Part shown: positions 46,825 to 58,898 of the stretch, in pieces
Position numbering within the stretch: the stretch's first letter is position 1
Layout: each line of letters starts with the position of its first letter
Source: Crocodylus rhombifer
Taxonomy: Eukaryota; Chordata; Crocodylia; Crocodylidae
Direction of reading: 5' to 3'
NCBI GenBank assembly: GCA_038503035.1
Contig: JAVSML010001163.1
Span: 186,001 to 250,000, forward strand
Length of the DNA: 64,000 nucleotides
Notes under the pieces: generated by a model
What the model saw: the letters and a program-made list of their open reading frames with translations, nothing else
Databases searched by the model: none
What the model was told of the DNA's origin: nothing
Translations under genes and position numbers: made by a program

Positions 46825-47716
46825 AAATTCAAAGGGTGAAAACGCAGGGTAGGCCTGGGGTGCCTCTCTTACCACAAACAAGAAAGGAGGTATCATTCTG
46901 TCCCAAATTGAGGGCTTTCAACCACGAACTTTTTTAGCATCTGTTTCAACATCTGATTAAAACGTTCCACAAGCCCAGCTGTTTGGGATGATACGTGGCT
47001 GTCTTTAGGTGTTTAATCTCCAAAGCTTTACTCACTGTCTCAAACACACGCGATGTAAAGTTTGTTCCCTGGTCGGTTAGTAGTTCTTTAGGGAGTCCTA
47101 CTTGGGAGAATATCTTCAAAAGTTCATTCACCACCTTTGGCGCAGACACTGTCCGCATTGGCACAGCTTCCGGGTAGCGAGTCGCAAAATCCAGTAAAAC
47201 TAATATGTACTGGTTTCCCGTGCTACTTTGGGGGAGTGGCCCGACGATGTCCACTGCCACCCTCTCAAAGGGAACCTCTACCAGAGGCATCGGAACTAAA
47301 GGAACTTTTGCAGGCAGCCTTGGTTTTGCTTTTTGGCAGACGGGACACAAAGCACAATATCTTGCGACTTCCCCCATCATACCTGGCCAATAAAACCTTG
47401 CTCGAATGCATGCTTGTGTCTTGTCCTGGCCCAGATGCCCGCCCATGGGGAGTTCATGAGCCACCTTCAACAACGCCCGTTGGTACTGCTGCGGGACCAA
47501 CAGCTGAGCAACCTCCTCTCCTTCTGGCTTCCCTCGCTCGATCCGGTATAGGAGGCCGTTCCTTACCTCGAACCTCGGGGTTGTTTTCATTAGTTTTGGC
47601 CTCAATACCTCATCGTTTCTTTGAGCGAGGTGTTCCTGCAGTGCCCACCGAAAGTTCGCCTCTCGACTTTGCTCCAGTTGAAAGTGTTTGTCTTCCCCCA
47701 AATGAGTGATATCCAC
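46825..47716 (-). pseudogene. retroelement integrase fragment
   Basis: The longest frame (46946-47716, 256 codons) has the zinc-binding HHCC region (HELPMGGH followed by CALCPVCQ), then the catalytic core: VDIVGPLP with the first Asp and LLTDQGTNF with the second. The third catalytic residue (Glu) lies beyond a single-base frameshift near 46985, in the next frame, and further integrase C-terminal sequence in a shifted frame runs to about 46825 before homology ends. A linker with FEVRNGLLYRIE precedes the HHCC domain, as in gypsy integrases. Non-functional copy. Confidence 0.88.
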
Positions 47717-47799
47717 CCTCTGTCCTGCTTCCTCTTTGGGGGGGGGGGTTGCTCAGTTTCACCCACGAAACCCTCCGCGGTCTCTTTACACCTCACGCC

Positions 47800-48149
47800 A
47801 ACTATCTCTTCTAACAACTCGAGCCAGTCATAACCCAGTACCACTGGGTAGGGTAAATGTTCTGCGACCCCCACTAGCATCCAGCGAGTCTGGTTGCCTA
47901 CTCATAGGGTGACCCTCACCCTGTCAAAATTGAGGGGGTCCCCGCACCAACACTGCACCCTCACTGATCCACTCTTCTTCTCTCCTTTGCTGGTAACATG
48001 TCGCTCCGCACCACCGTCTGCACTGAGCCTGAGTCCAAAATAGCAACTACTCTTTTTCCCTCTATGGTTACTTCCACCACTGGTGTGGGTAGCTCGTCTC
48101 CTGCCTCACGGCCAACTCGAGCTCCATAGCCGCACGTTCCTACCTGCAC
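47800..48149 (-). pseudogene. retroelement aspartic protease remnant
   Basis: Minus-strand frame 47961-48149 contains VVAILDSGSVQTVV, the D-S-G active-site motif of retropepsins with its flanking hydrophobics. After a stop and frameshift the second conserved part, LPYPVVLGYDWLELL, appears in frame 47602-47880. Together they span one protease domain broken in the middle. Confidence 0.8.
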
Positions 48150-48379
48150 CGTTGGGCCAGGTCAGATGCTTCCAATCACACTGGCTTGCAGGGTTTGTTG
48201 TCCTGCCAGTTGATCCCGTGGGCCTTGTACCGTTTGGTGTAGTCGATCCAAATCTTGTTCCCTGGACTCTGGGCTAGGGATTAGCATCCATTCTCATTTT
48301 TCTCTCCACGTGGACCCAAGGGTTCTCTTCTTCATACCGGCAAACCAGCATCTTATAATGCATACTGCCGTATTAACCT

Positions 48380-48397
48380 TTCCCGGCCAATGCACCA
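48380..48397 (-). other. retroelement primer-binding site (tRNA-Gly)
   Basis: On the minus strand TGGTGCATTGGCCGGGAA is the exact complement of the last 18 bases of vertebrate tRNA-Gly(GCC) including CCA. It starts one base after the CA at the putative end of the LTR (48400-48399), the expected place for a primer-binding site. Confidence 0.85.
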
Positions 48398-48398
48398 T

Positions 48399-49050
48399 TG
48401 TGATGGGAGTATCACTACTGGAGTTTTTCTAGTGGTGACTCCACCCTCCTGTTAAGGGCCAGCTGCCTGCTTACTTGCCTGCCATGCCTTGATCTTAATT
48501 GATTGAGTGATGTAATTAGCGGGAGGCTGCCCACTTTATATGCCCCGGTGCCAGGGGGTGCTATTTGTGCTCCTTTTCCTCCCCTACACCGCAGCCCAAG
48601 CCTCGCAGATGGTACCAACAGGATTTTGACCTGGGCCCTGCTGTGATTTGGCCCTCTCCTTTACCGCTCTGGGGGTCCTCGCTGCCCACCCTTCGCTCTG
48701 GGGCTGGGGCCAATGCACCCCAAATGCTGCACCCTCTCTGGCGCCAGGATCCCCACACTACTGTGGAGTCCCTACGAGGCCTCCTTCAACCCCTAATGGC
48801 CTCACCCTGTCCTCCAGTTAAAACAGTAAACACAAAAAACACAAAACCCCTCGGCTATAACGTAAAACTAAACCATCTGGTCAAAACAACATTCGATCCC
48901 TACCGAGAAAATACTCCAACCCATGGCAGCAACCAGGGGATGCTCATGCAGTCAATCTTCTCCCCTCTCTTTGCACTGGCCGAGCTCCCCCCTCCTTGGC
49001 TGCTAGAGGGAAACTGCCCTCCTAACCTCCTGCCTGGGCTTAAGAAGGGC
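48399..49050 (-). repeat. putative 5' LTR of the retroelement
   Basis: Sequence just upstream of the primer-binding site in minus orientation. It ends ATCACA on the minus strand and holds a TATA box (CATATAAAG, 48542-48534) about 140 bases before that end, consistent with a U3-R-U5 arrangement. The start of the LTR was not located and there is no second LTR to compare, so the outer boundary is a guess. Confidence 0.5.
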
Positions 49051-49150
49051 TAAGCCCTGCCCCTTCCTGTCAGCTGGTTTCACTGGTTGCCCTAGCAACC
49101 AGCACCTGTGCTGCCCTGGTGACTGGCAGCTGCGCCTCCCCCTTCTCACC

Positions 49151-50299
49151 GCTAGGGGTCTCTCTTGAGCTGTTTCTGTTTTCAGGCGCAGGGCACCTAA
49201 GTGCTCTGCAATGGTGCTTTTTGCGTGTTAAGAACAAAAATTGTTCAGGGAAAGCCGAGGGAAAGACACAAGAGTAGTTGGTGTTAATCACTAAAAGGAG
49301 GAATATTGATGTTTAAGGTTAATTAATGAAATAGTTCCATTGCTTGACCACTTAGGAAAAACCCTCTCAGCATCTCAAAATTTGGCACGGCATTTTATGT
49401 GTATTTTCCCTGTTTTGTAAGAATTAAAAAAAAAAAAAAAATTGACCAGCTTGTTGGAGGACATTTTTACTAAATCAATTATGTGCATCCTGGTGATGTC
49501 TGAATTTTCAATGAATGCCAAAAGAGCATGTTTTGATCATTATTTTTGAGCACCGTTGTTCTCAACCTGGATCTGTTGGCAAAAGCCCCACATGGTTGCT
49601 TAGAAAAAGATTTCTCTTGCATGTTTCTGTACTTTTTGAAGAATTATAAATCGTGGCTAAGACACAACCATCATGCAGTATTGAGAATATCCAGTACTTA
49701 TAAAACTTATCTGTAGATTCCCAGGAACTTGATAGAAGAGGCATCATTGTTCCCACTTTATAAGCAGGGGAACTGAGGCAAAGTAAAGTAGCAGAACCAT
49801 CATCAGATCCCGGATCTTGTACCTCTCAGAGTCACTCAGTCAATGGCATCTGCCTGTACCGTGCTGCATAATTCCCAGGTAGCTCATGTAACAAAACACG
49901 GTATCCAGTTCTGCCTCGTCCCCTGCAGGCAATCGTCCCACTACAGGGGAAGCGTAGGGACTAAGAGCAGGATCAAGCACTTTGTCTGCCCTGCCAAAAT
50001 CACAACTAAGAGAAACAGGAAAATTACACCGACTTCTGTTCTGATCCTTTTGTGTAGCAGTATACAGGCATCTCTGTGGGCTGCCAGAACAGAGATGCTA
50101 ACTGACTAAAGCATCAGCTGCTTACAGTTGTGTAGTAAACCTCTGATGATGCAACAAGCATCTACAGGTTTTAGCTGCCACATGACTGATATTAAGAGGA
50201 CAATACAAGTAGCAAAGAGGCCGTTCTAATGTCATATGCCTAACGAGGTACAATGGAAACTTCCTGTTCACAGAAGCTGATGGACAGGAATGAGCACAT
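49151..50299. other. intergenic sequence, nothing recognised
   Basis: A poly-A run lies at about 49427-49441. No other feature supported. Confidence 0.5.
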
Positions 50300-50307
50300 C
50301 CAGCAAC

Positions 50308-50727
50308 TAGGAATGTAAATATTGGTTTAAAAATTATTCATTTAACCTCTTCCAAAGATACCAGTCAAACAGTTAACCGATGGTACCTAGTTAAATGGTT
50401 AACCAGTAGTACCGAGTCCCAACCTTGGGGTGCAAAGCCCCAGGCCAGCACCTGTCCCACCCTGCCTCAACATGGTCCACATGAAGCGGTGGGTGGACCA
50501 ATACAGCCCAGTACAATACAGCCACTGGTGCACTGGGAAGGAGGGAGCAGACTAGCCATGGGTACTGGTCCCCTGGCCCCTTCCTGCCTGCTGCCACCTT
50601 CCTGTTCCTGAGGCATGGTGCCACTTCCCTTCCCTGCCAGACTGCACCCTCCACTCAACGTTAACCAGTAATGCATTAGCGGCATAAATATACTTCTCAT
50701 TTAAACGTTTAAGCTTTCACATCCCTA
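50308..50727. mobile_element. hAT-like MITE with perfect target duplication
   Basis: The 8-bp duplication CCAGCAAC is exact at 50300-50307 and 50728-50735. The termini TAGGAATGTAAA and TTTCACATCCCTA are inverted repeats. AT-rich subterminal regions with GGTTAACC-like words surround a GC-rich core. No transposase. The same architecture occurs in the element of PCTP intron 4, but with different ends. Confidence 0.92.
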
Positions 50728-50735
50728 CCAGCAAC

Positions 50736-53700
50736 AACTTCTTGTCATCACCCTAGGAACAAAAATAATTTTCAGTGTTTATTAATCTGTAGTTTTATGC
50801 CACAAGCTAAATGCAGTACCATGTCCCGCTCCCACAGAGGGGCACAGATATAGTGGGTGTGGGTGGCAACCTTTCCTTTATTAACACCACTGTCTTAGCA
50901 AGGTGTTTCTTGGAAACCTTGCATTCACAGTGTGAGCCAGCTTCATCCTCCTTCACTTATGAAGACTTGCAACACTAGGTAACCTTGCTCAGGAATGAAG
51001 TGTTCAGACTCTTAGGCTAAGTACAGACATTCAAAAAGCCTGAGGTGGACTCAGTCTAAGTTACATGGTTTTCTGTAAGCGATGCACTTTAGATCGGTAG
51101 CAAACAGAACACACGTTCATCCTGCGATGGGGGTGCAAATCTTAAACCAGGTTCCACCACTTTTAAACCCGTCTATATGTGCTGAACTTCTTTTCTGTTA
51201 TGGATCTAGACTAGTTTCCAGTCACTTATACCAGTAGAAGTATAACATCCCTACCTGGCCCTACATATATTTTAGTGGTAATGCCCAATAACACTTTGAA
51301 CCAGCTTCCCCCATTCCCTCAGACATCAGTCTCCAAACAAAGCAAACCAGTCCTTCATATTACTCCAATTAATACCCCATCCCACCAGGGATACACACCC
51401 CATCTATAGCTCAAGAAGACAAAGAGGCTCTGCAGCATGAAAACATCCCCATTATTAAAGCTTTTTTTCCTTTCCAGAGAGCTGTATCAGGGCAAAGTTT
51501 TTTCCTGCTTAGGGAAATCAAGACAGTGGTGGGACATTATGCTGCAGGTCAAGAAATAAAAGTGATGAGTACTGACCAGATGGGTGACACTTCTGAATTG
51601 GCAGCCCTGTTGTCTCCTTATAGAGTGACCTTGCATGCTCAGTCTGGTGAGTAAATTGGCAGGAGTGTGAGTGTGGAATTTTTTAGTCTGAAATGCAGCA
51701 GGGGGGAGGAAAACAGACAGAGAAGGGCACAGACTGCGGTGCCTGTGCAGTAAACCAGGGCAAAGTAGCACCTGGAAAAGGGCAGTAAATAGAGCTGAGC
51801 AGCGAGGAAAGACTGCAGGAAGCTGGGTACCAGAACACAGTAGACCAGGAAGGAGGATCAAAGCATTAGGAAAGGGCCACTGGTCCAGTATAATAAACAA
51901 GGGCACCACTGGGCACATGAAGCTCAGTGAGCTATGCAGACTGTAGTGTCAGGGATTTTTGGAAATAGAAGGGACGTAGACACAGTAGGATTTTTATCAG
52001 AGAAGTCACATCAGCATTTGGTTTCCTTTTTCCTGACACTTTCCTGATGTTTCACCAGTGCTTGGAAGAGAACCAGAAAAGAGGGGGGTTGGAGGAGGGG
52101 AATTTGGCTAAAATAATTAATGGATGGGGATTTTGCTAATTCACGCTAGTGAGACGTGAAATTGCATCTCTCTCACTTCTCACAATTAAAGGAAGTGAGA
52201 GAGAGCCATTCAGACTTCGGGAGTCATTGAATGCATGGTAAGTTCTGAGAAAAGACTATTAGGGATTAGCCAGGATTGGTTTTTGGGGTGTACTTCTACC
52301 TTTGAACTTTAAAGCTGCTTAAACAGCCTGCTCAGAGATGCTTCATGGACTTCTGTCCCAGCAATATTATCAACCCACAGCATTCACAGATTTTCAGAGA
52401 GCACTCCTCTCCCCCACCAAAAATCAAGAAATGCTACTAATAAAAACAGCCCTACTCTCTGTGCAATTGTGAGAGACGGCACTACCATTCATTGTGTTGA
52501 ATTTTAGTTTTGCCACAGAACCAGGAAATCACAGTGGTTGCTCAAAACTATTCCTGCTCTACCTGCTCCGTTCTGAAAGGACTTTACTGGCTCCTGTTGT
52601 CATCCATAGCTACTTGATAATAATACTACAAAAAGAAAAAAAAATCTTCCAGACTTTCCTGGCTGTTTCCAGTGAGATGCGTTTCCATTACAGCTGACAA
52701 CGTGAGGGGTGGAACTGGATGTAGTTCTCAAAAAGTTGTAACTAGAGAATTGATATTTTTTCTATTCAAATTACAAGTTGTTTGTAACATATTTACATTT
52801 TTTCCCCTTTGCACAAAAAAACCATTGCTTTGTTCACCCTCTCAATCCATCCCTCCCATTCTTGGCTCCTCTTTTCTTCCCGGTTCTCACCTCTCTGAAG
52901 TTGAACAGTACTGAAGGTATCACAGTAACTACATAGGAGAGACTGTCCACCAGCCTCCTTGATCACTGCACATGCTCAGATGGTCTTCTCTGCTCCTGAT
53001 ACCTACTGCCCTGCTCATCTGCTTTCCTAAATCAATAAGTTAATTTATTTGTCCCTAATGATTTTTATTAGACTTTGCCATCAGGATGCCTTTATACCCA
53101 GGGGCAGAAATTGAAGAAGTGAACCATCAGCAGCTAGGAAAATAGAACCACAATTCAAATGGTAGATTTGAAAAGATGGCACTTTTATATGCTAGTATGG
53201 GTGGGGGCAGTTACCAGAAAGGGAAATGAAGAGGAGCAAGCTTCCAAGAAGGTTGCCTCTGGAGATTTGTTTCCAGTCATTTCACTATGGGCATAATGTC
53301 TGCATACCTTCCCATACAGAGCAGGCGTGGGTTTAAGCATTCCTTGTTATAGCTCTGATTTCCCCACATTTTTTAATCTCCATGTTTTATATGAATAGTG
53401 TCAAACATTATCATTTTGAATGATATCTAATGGCTATAATGCAAAATAGAACTGCTGGAAGAAGAGTGGTGGTGTGGGACTCTGGAAAGAAGAAGCAGTG
53501 GATTTGAGATTTTTGTTACCTTAAATTTGCAAAAGATGGAAGCACTGCCCTTGCCACATCCTTCTCTACTTTGGGCTTTGCAAAAGTGCCTTTTTTTTCC
53601 CAAAGAGATAGTTAGCTGTATAAGTCTGAATCCAGGCAAGGTGGTGACATGCGACTCTGCCTGGGTTGTTTTTTTAAGAAATCACAGCTATGGAGAATGT

Positions 53701-56700
53701 CACAGAAATTACCTCGAAAGTACTCTTGGAAACAGGTGCATAAGACCAATCTAATTTTTGAGACCTTGATAAGTACCTGTTTGAATGCTTGGTGGTTGGC
53801 AATGCTGCATCCAGCCTTTCAAAAGAAGGCCTCCTTTGAAAGCAATTCACAGCAGGCACTCAAAGCCAGTACAGTAGTCACTTTTTTTCAGCCATATAGT
53901 TCCTGCTCTGAGAAGCTTGCCTTAACATCATACATGCTGTAGATTTTTGCCCCCTTTCATAAGAAACTCTCTCGGTCACTTAACCGATAGTTCATTGCTA
54001 AAATGCTTATTGGGGCACAACATCTGGAAACATTTGCTTTCTCTCACAAGCACTGCATTTTGGCACTTCATGTCACCCCACTGCACAGATGAGTGTCATG
54101 CAGTTTTGTTTAATAAATGCAGAGGTAGGAGGAAAAGAACTTCCTCTAGTTTCTATATAGGAAGGGGCCTGAATTTCAAAACCAATCTCAGCTGCAAATT
54201 ATAACATGCACACAATTGGTATGAAGTGGAGGGAGGTCACAAAAATGACAATTCCAGCTCATTTTAAAAACGAGGTCTACCATGTCTGCATCAGGAAAGG
54301 GCACACCAAGGGCTACAGCCTCAGTGGAAGCAGCTCCACAGCTGCCCTCTGCGAAGCACTGTGGTAAGGGTCCTGGTGATATGGGATGGGAGTGATATGA
54401 AAAATCCAGCTGAGCACCTTGCTTTGCAGTTAGGCACCAAAATACCCTTAAAAGCCTTGGAAAATAAGGAAAGGCAGTTTTTCGCGATGAGACTGACCCA
54501 TGATGATCAGTAGTTATTCCTTTATTTGTGCCTAATGAATAGGCAAGTATTAAAAGAGACGATATAAGATAAAAAGCAACAGCAGAAAGAGATTTGAGCG
54601 GTTCAGACATTTTTGTTGCTTAAAAAAATTACCTGTGTTGGGTAGCGTTTTTTTCTACATCATCCCGCAATAGCATTGATTCTAGCTGTTACCTTAGCCT
54701 GGTAGCATGATGCTGCACGATGAGAAGTCAAAGCATCATCTCTCTAGCTGCCTGGTATGTGACTATATTAATAGTAGGTTCATCTCAGCAAGGGAAATGG
54801 AGATTCGAATGTTGTTTCCTCCCTCCTGGGGTTGGGTAGATGCTAACTGAAGCCCGCAGTCACAGCTCTTCACTCCGTAGGCAGGCTTAACATTTCGGCA
54901 ACATCTGTAGGCCACCATTCATGCTGATCAGAGGCAGCAATTGGCTAAGCAGTGTTATAAACAGCACTGCACTATTTTGCCTTTGTAAGAAAGTTTCACT
55001 TTTTTTTGCCAGCTGCTGAAGGCGATTCATAAAGAGCACATCATGTCGGAAATTCTGAGAGACTGACTTTTATCTGCTTGGCATTTGTGGGGTAAGGATG
55101 CTAAATGAGCTTAATTAGGTTTTTAAAAGCCATTTGGGAAGTGGAAGGGAAGGGGAAAAACGGAATTTATTTGAAGTTATGGCTGTCTGAGGCAAAATAA
55201 AAGAATGCATTGAGAGCAGCTCATTTTTATGTTATTTATTTATCTAGCTACTTGAACTAAAAGCCTCGAGGGCCCAATCCAAAGTCTGCGGATGTCAAAG
55301 GGAGTCTTTGGGACAATTTGGCTTTGGATTACGTTCTAGATGCTTTTACAAGTAGGTGCAAAAAGTGTTACATCAATCCAGAGTAGATCAAGTGCAGAGA
55401 TTGCCACGTGCATGTATTGCACTGCACGTGGAGAGGAGAGGCTATTCACTTTACTGCGCTGCTGTATCGTAGACTGACCGAGTTTTTGAAGGGAGCAGGG
55501 ATGGGCTCCTTAATCACTTTGAACTCCATTCTGGTTCCATTTGCCCTGATGAATGCTCAGCGAGCTGTTTCTTTGAAGCCAGAGCACTGCTCCTGGACCA
55601 GGAGTGAGGAAATCAGAAGCAGGTCCTCTGAGCTTAGTTAGAGAAAATAATCATAGCATCTCCACTCACGCAAACCAGGAGCCATTCAGGAATGCTAAAA
55701 ATATAATTCATGGAAGTTCCACGCAGTTTGTTGTGGTGACGCCGATACGTTAATAAAATACCACTGACATCTCAGAAAAACCGGGATTTATTCTGGAGCC
55801 AGAGTCTACCGATGTGCAGTTAGGCAACAACGTCCCAGTGTAAGGAGAAATGACAGTGGGAGGTTCGTGGTAATGATACTGGTTTACAGTCAAAATAGAG
55901 GGGGACAGTGCTCCCAAACGGTTTATATTCTAAGCAGAGAAAGCAGAAACTTGGAGGAAGAGCAGGATTTCATGTCATTACAAAGTGATGGACCTGTTCT
56001 GTTTGGCAAGCAAGAAAATTATGTTTTATTTTTACTGTAAGCAGATTTTAGTCAGTAAGTAGAGCAAGAAGCAAATCTCAGTAATTTGAAATGAGGAAGC
56101 CTATCTTAAATGATAAACTAATAGTTACAAGTAAGAAAACCCAGCTCTTACACAGGGAGTTTTAGTGGTATGTCTTAAAGTGCTTTGCAAAGGGGAGAAG
56201 TATTATATAGACAGGACACACAAGGCACACAGTGTAATAATTGGGTGAAAGCCCCTCGAAGAGTAAGTATATATCCCAGTGTCCTGGTCCTGTGCTTGCC
56301 ATAAAGAAACGCTGCATCTTCAATAGGAATTTCGTATGGACCAGCTCTCTAGCTCCACCAGACAATCTCCTAAGGAAATTCAGTAATGGAGTTGGTCAAA
56401 TAACAAAACTCTATTTTTGTGAAAGTCTTTTCGTGGCCTGAAAGCTAAGTTGTACGAGGAGACAAAAATGTATACATGTAACCATTTCTATAACCAGTTT
56501 TATTTAATATTTTAATACAAATTTTCCCTAAGAAAAGCACACACTGTTTGCGATAAATGTTGGCACAGTCAGTCCTATTTTCACCTGAAAAACTGTTTGT
56601 TGGGAGAAGGAAAAAAATTGTAAAAAAACCTGAGCATCTTTATTGACTATTGGCCCTGAACGGGAATAATTTTGCAATCAAGAAAATAGTTGAATTAAGT

Positions 56701-58425
56701 ATTCATTCTTCTATCCCTGTCTCAAAATACCTCCTCATCCCAATTTCCTGGCCCTTCCCAAGACCTCATAAATAAATATGGGGGTGTGTATTCTCTGTCA
56801 GTTTGGACAGTAGCCATGTCCAAACCACGAGCTGATTTCTCTTTCACTAAAAGTTTTAGGTTCCTCCTGCATTACCTTGGTATTCTGCACTCTGTGTCAT
56901 GCATGGCTATCCCATGATTGCTTGTGCTGCTGGATCCTGTTATATCATGGGGTTTTGCTCACAGAGAATAATATCTAGCAGAAGCTAGTGGGAAGTCACT
57001 GCAAACTCCACATCTGGGGAAGGGTCAACCCCCCCAAATCCTGTGGCTCCACTCCTACTAGCCTGTGATCCACTCATGCCACCTTTCAAACTAGGATGAT
57101 CCACAGAGTTCCTCTTCAGTTTAGATATGTGAGCACTTCCTCTCCTCAATATCATTCATCGCTATTCCTCTAAAGGGAAAAGAGAATACTGCTAAAAAGG
57201 CAGTGGAGTTTTTTTTGTTGTTTTTTACTTAGGGGGTATTTAAATTTATACAGAAGATAAAACAAAAATGAGTGAAGGCAAAACCCTGGAGTTTTACCAT
57301 GAGGTAAGGTAAGGTCATCATCATACTGTTGGGTAGGTTGCCTTGTCTTCACTGTGATTTATCTTGGGATAGCTCATCCGTACTAGTTACTCTGAAGAAA
57401 AAGCATACCTTTTCTAGCAGCCAAGACAAGGCAGCAGCCGTAGCCTAAGAGAAGGGAAGACATTTTCCTTTTTCTGCAGCAAGCAACTTAGGTTGAAAGG
57501 CAGGGATGCTTTAGCATAGTTAAGAGAACATACGCGTCTGGGAGGTCTGAGTATTTTTTGAGGAATAGTTTCCTTGCCCTTAGACTGGATTTTTTGAGCA
57601 GCCTCCTCAGAAAATAAACAGCAGAAGGTGTTTAACAGTTCCCAGCAGTGCTTTTGGACTGTTTAGGGCAAGAATTATGCTGAGCGATTAAGTGAATTCA
57701 CACCAGGCAGGGATCTGCACAGGTGAGCCAAATTAAGTTAAGATGTTTGCAGAACTTTGTATTTAGAACCGCTCTACCAATTAACATAAATTATAACTGA
57801 ATAATCTCAGACTTGGACATAACATATAGAAATGTTTGCTACTTTTCCTCAGATCCATAGGTAGAAAGGACTTAGTTAGCTTTTCCTTGCTGCGTAGTAT
57901 GCTGTATGTTTCATGAGAGATGGCTTTTCTTTTTGGTCAGCTTAAATCAACTGCACATTGCACACCAAAACACATTTCTTTACAAAATCTGTTACTGTTT
58001 TGCACTTAATATACATTTCCCAGCACAGATGACTAATAATACACACTAAGCTGATAATTTCACCTAAAAAATATAATATGTTACTGCCATCTAGTGCTTG
58101 CAACTTTGGTCATGCAATGGAAACAAAGCATGGAAAAACGTACTTGGATGCATTAGAACAGAAGAATTGTTCTTACCGGCTAAGCTCTGGAATTGAGGAT
58201 ATATCTGAGGAATATGGTAAAATTTGCTTTTCTCTCTGTTCTGTTCTCACTCTGCTCATGTTTTAAGAGAAAACTGAACAAGGATCTAATAAGGGAAAGT
58301 GTTTGAGACGAGATCAGAAGGAAGGCAGCAAAAATGAAAACGGGACTAAGACAGCCCTAGAGGAACGTTATTAGCCTGTAGGGTGGCATAACAGAGCAGC
58401 TTGGTGATCTATTTAATCTGTATGC
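50736..58425. other. long intergenic stretch, nothing firm
   Basis: No gene or named repeat was identified in 7.7 kb. Worth noting: sequence from 51016 (GGCTAAGTACAGACATTC) has the look of a DNA-transposon terminus but no partner end was found; a perfect 13-bp hairpin lies at 52167-52204; AT-rich, homeobox-site-like text lies at 54960-55260; and an exon-like frame lies at 58078-58216. Confidence 0.4.
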
Positions 58426-58898
58426 TAGGGCCATGTCCCCATGAGCAAGTTGCTGCGGAGAAAAAAGCAGCGGCACAAATTTGTGCCACTGCTTTTTGCC
58501 CCAGTGCATACCCCTGCATGTGGGGTTAGTGGGGGGGAAAAATGCTCCAGGAGGGGTAGGGGAGGCTGGCTCCAGCAACCTTAGCTGGGATCCTGGGGGC
58601 CTCCTCGGGCTCCAGCTGTGGCAATCCAGGCATGCGGAGCCTGCCTGACAGCTGGGGTGTCTCTCTGGCTGGCCAGGTTCTGGTTTAGGGTGAGGCATGC
58701 TGCCACCACCTGAAGCACCCTGCTTTTTTCTGGCATGGGTTTTTTGACACCAGAATCTTCCAGTGTCAAAAAAACCCCCTCCACACGGAAAATTAGGGTG
58801 ATGAATGCGTGCATCTGCAGCACGTGCAATTTTGCGGTGCCACAGACGGGTTTGAGGCGCCGCAAACTGCATGTGCGCACTCGTCTGGACGCACCCTA
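58426..58898. mobile_element. palindrome-rich MITE-like element
   Basis: Begins TAGGGCCATGTCCCCATGAG and ends CTCGTCTGGACGCACCCTA, imperfect inverted repeats sharing TAGGG, GTCC and GAG blocks. Inside are an 18-bp palindrome without loop at 58462-58497 (one mismatch, centre CAAATTTG) and an 11-bp stem at 58740-58750 with 58763-58773 (TTTTTTGACAC). It is GC-rich against AT-rich flanks and holds no transposase; frames within it are artefacts. Confidence 0.75.

Larger units (their letters stand above)
46825..49150 (-). mobile_element. decayed Ty3/gypsy-type LTR retroelement
   Basis: Read on the minus strand, the order is LTR-like sequence, primer-binding site (48397-48380), a possible gag remnant near 48290-48150, aspartic protease (about 48149-47800), a linker and integrase (about 47716-46825). 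The element stops inside the integrase C-terminal region at about 46825; reverse transcriptase, RNase H and a second LTR are not present. Several frameshifts and stops make it inactive. Protease followed directly by integrase resembles Gmr1-like gypsy elements, in which integrase precedes reverse transcriptase. The upper boundary is uncertain (48.8-49.2 kb). Confidence 0.82.

Noticed and set aside
47137..47709. Plus-strand frame of 190 codons
   Set aside because: It is antisense to the integrase frame and has no motif of its own.
48565..49053. Plus-strand frame of 162 codons, Pro-rich
   Set aside because: It lies in the putative LTR on the strand opposite to the retroelement genes; no known domain.
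51016..51200. Possible DNA-transposon terminus GGCTAAGTACAGACATTC
   Set aside because: It resembles terminal sequences I associate with sauropsid MITEs, but no inverted partner or target duplication was found.
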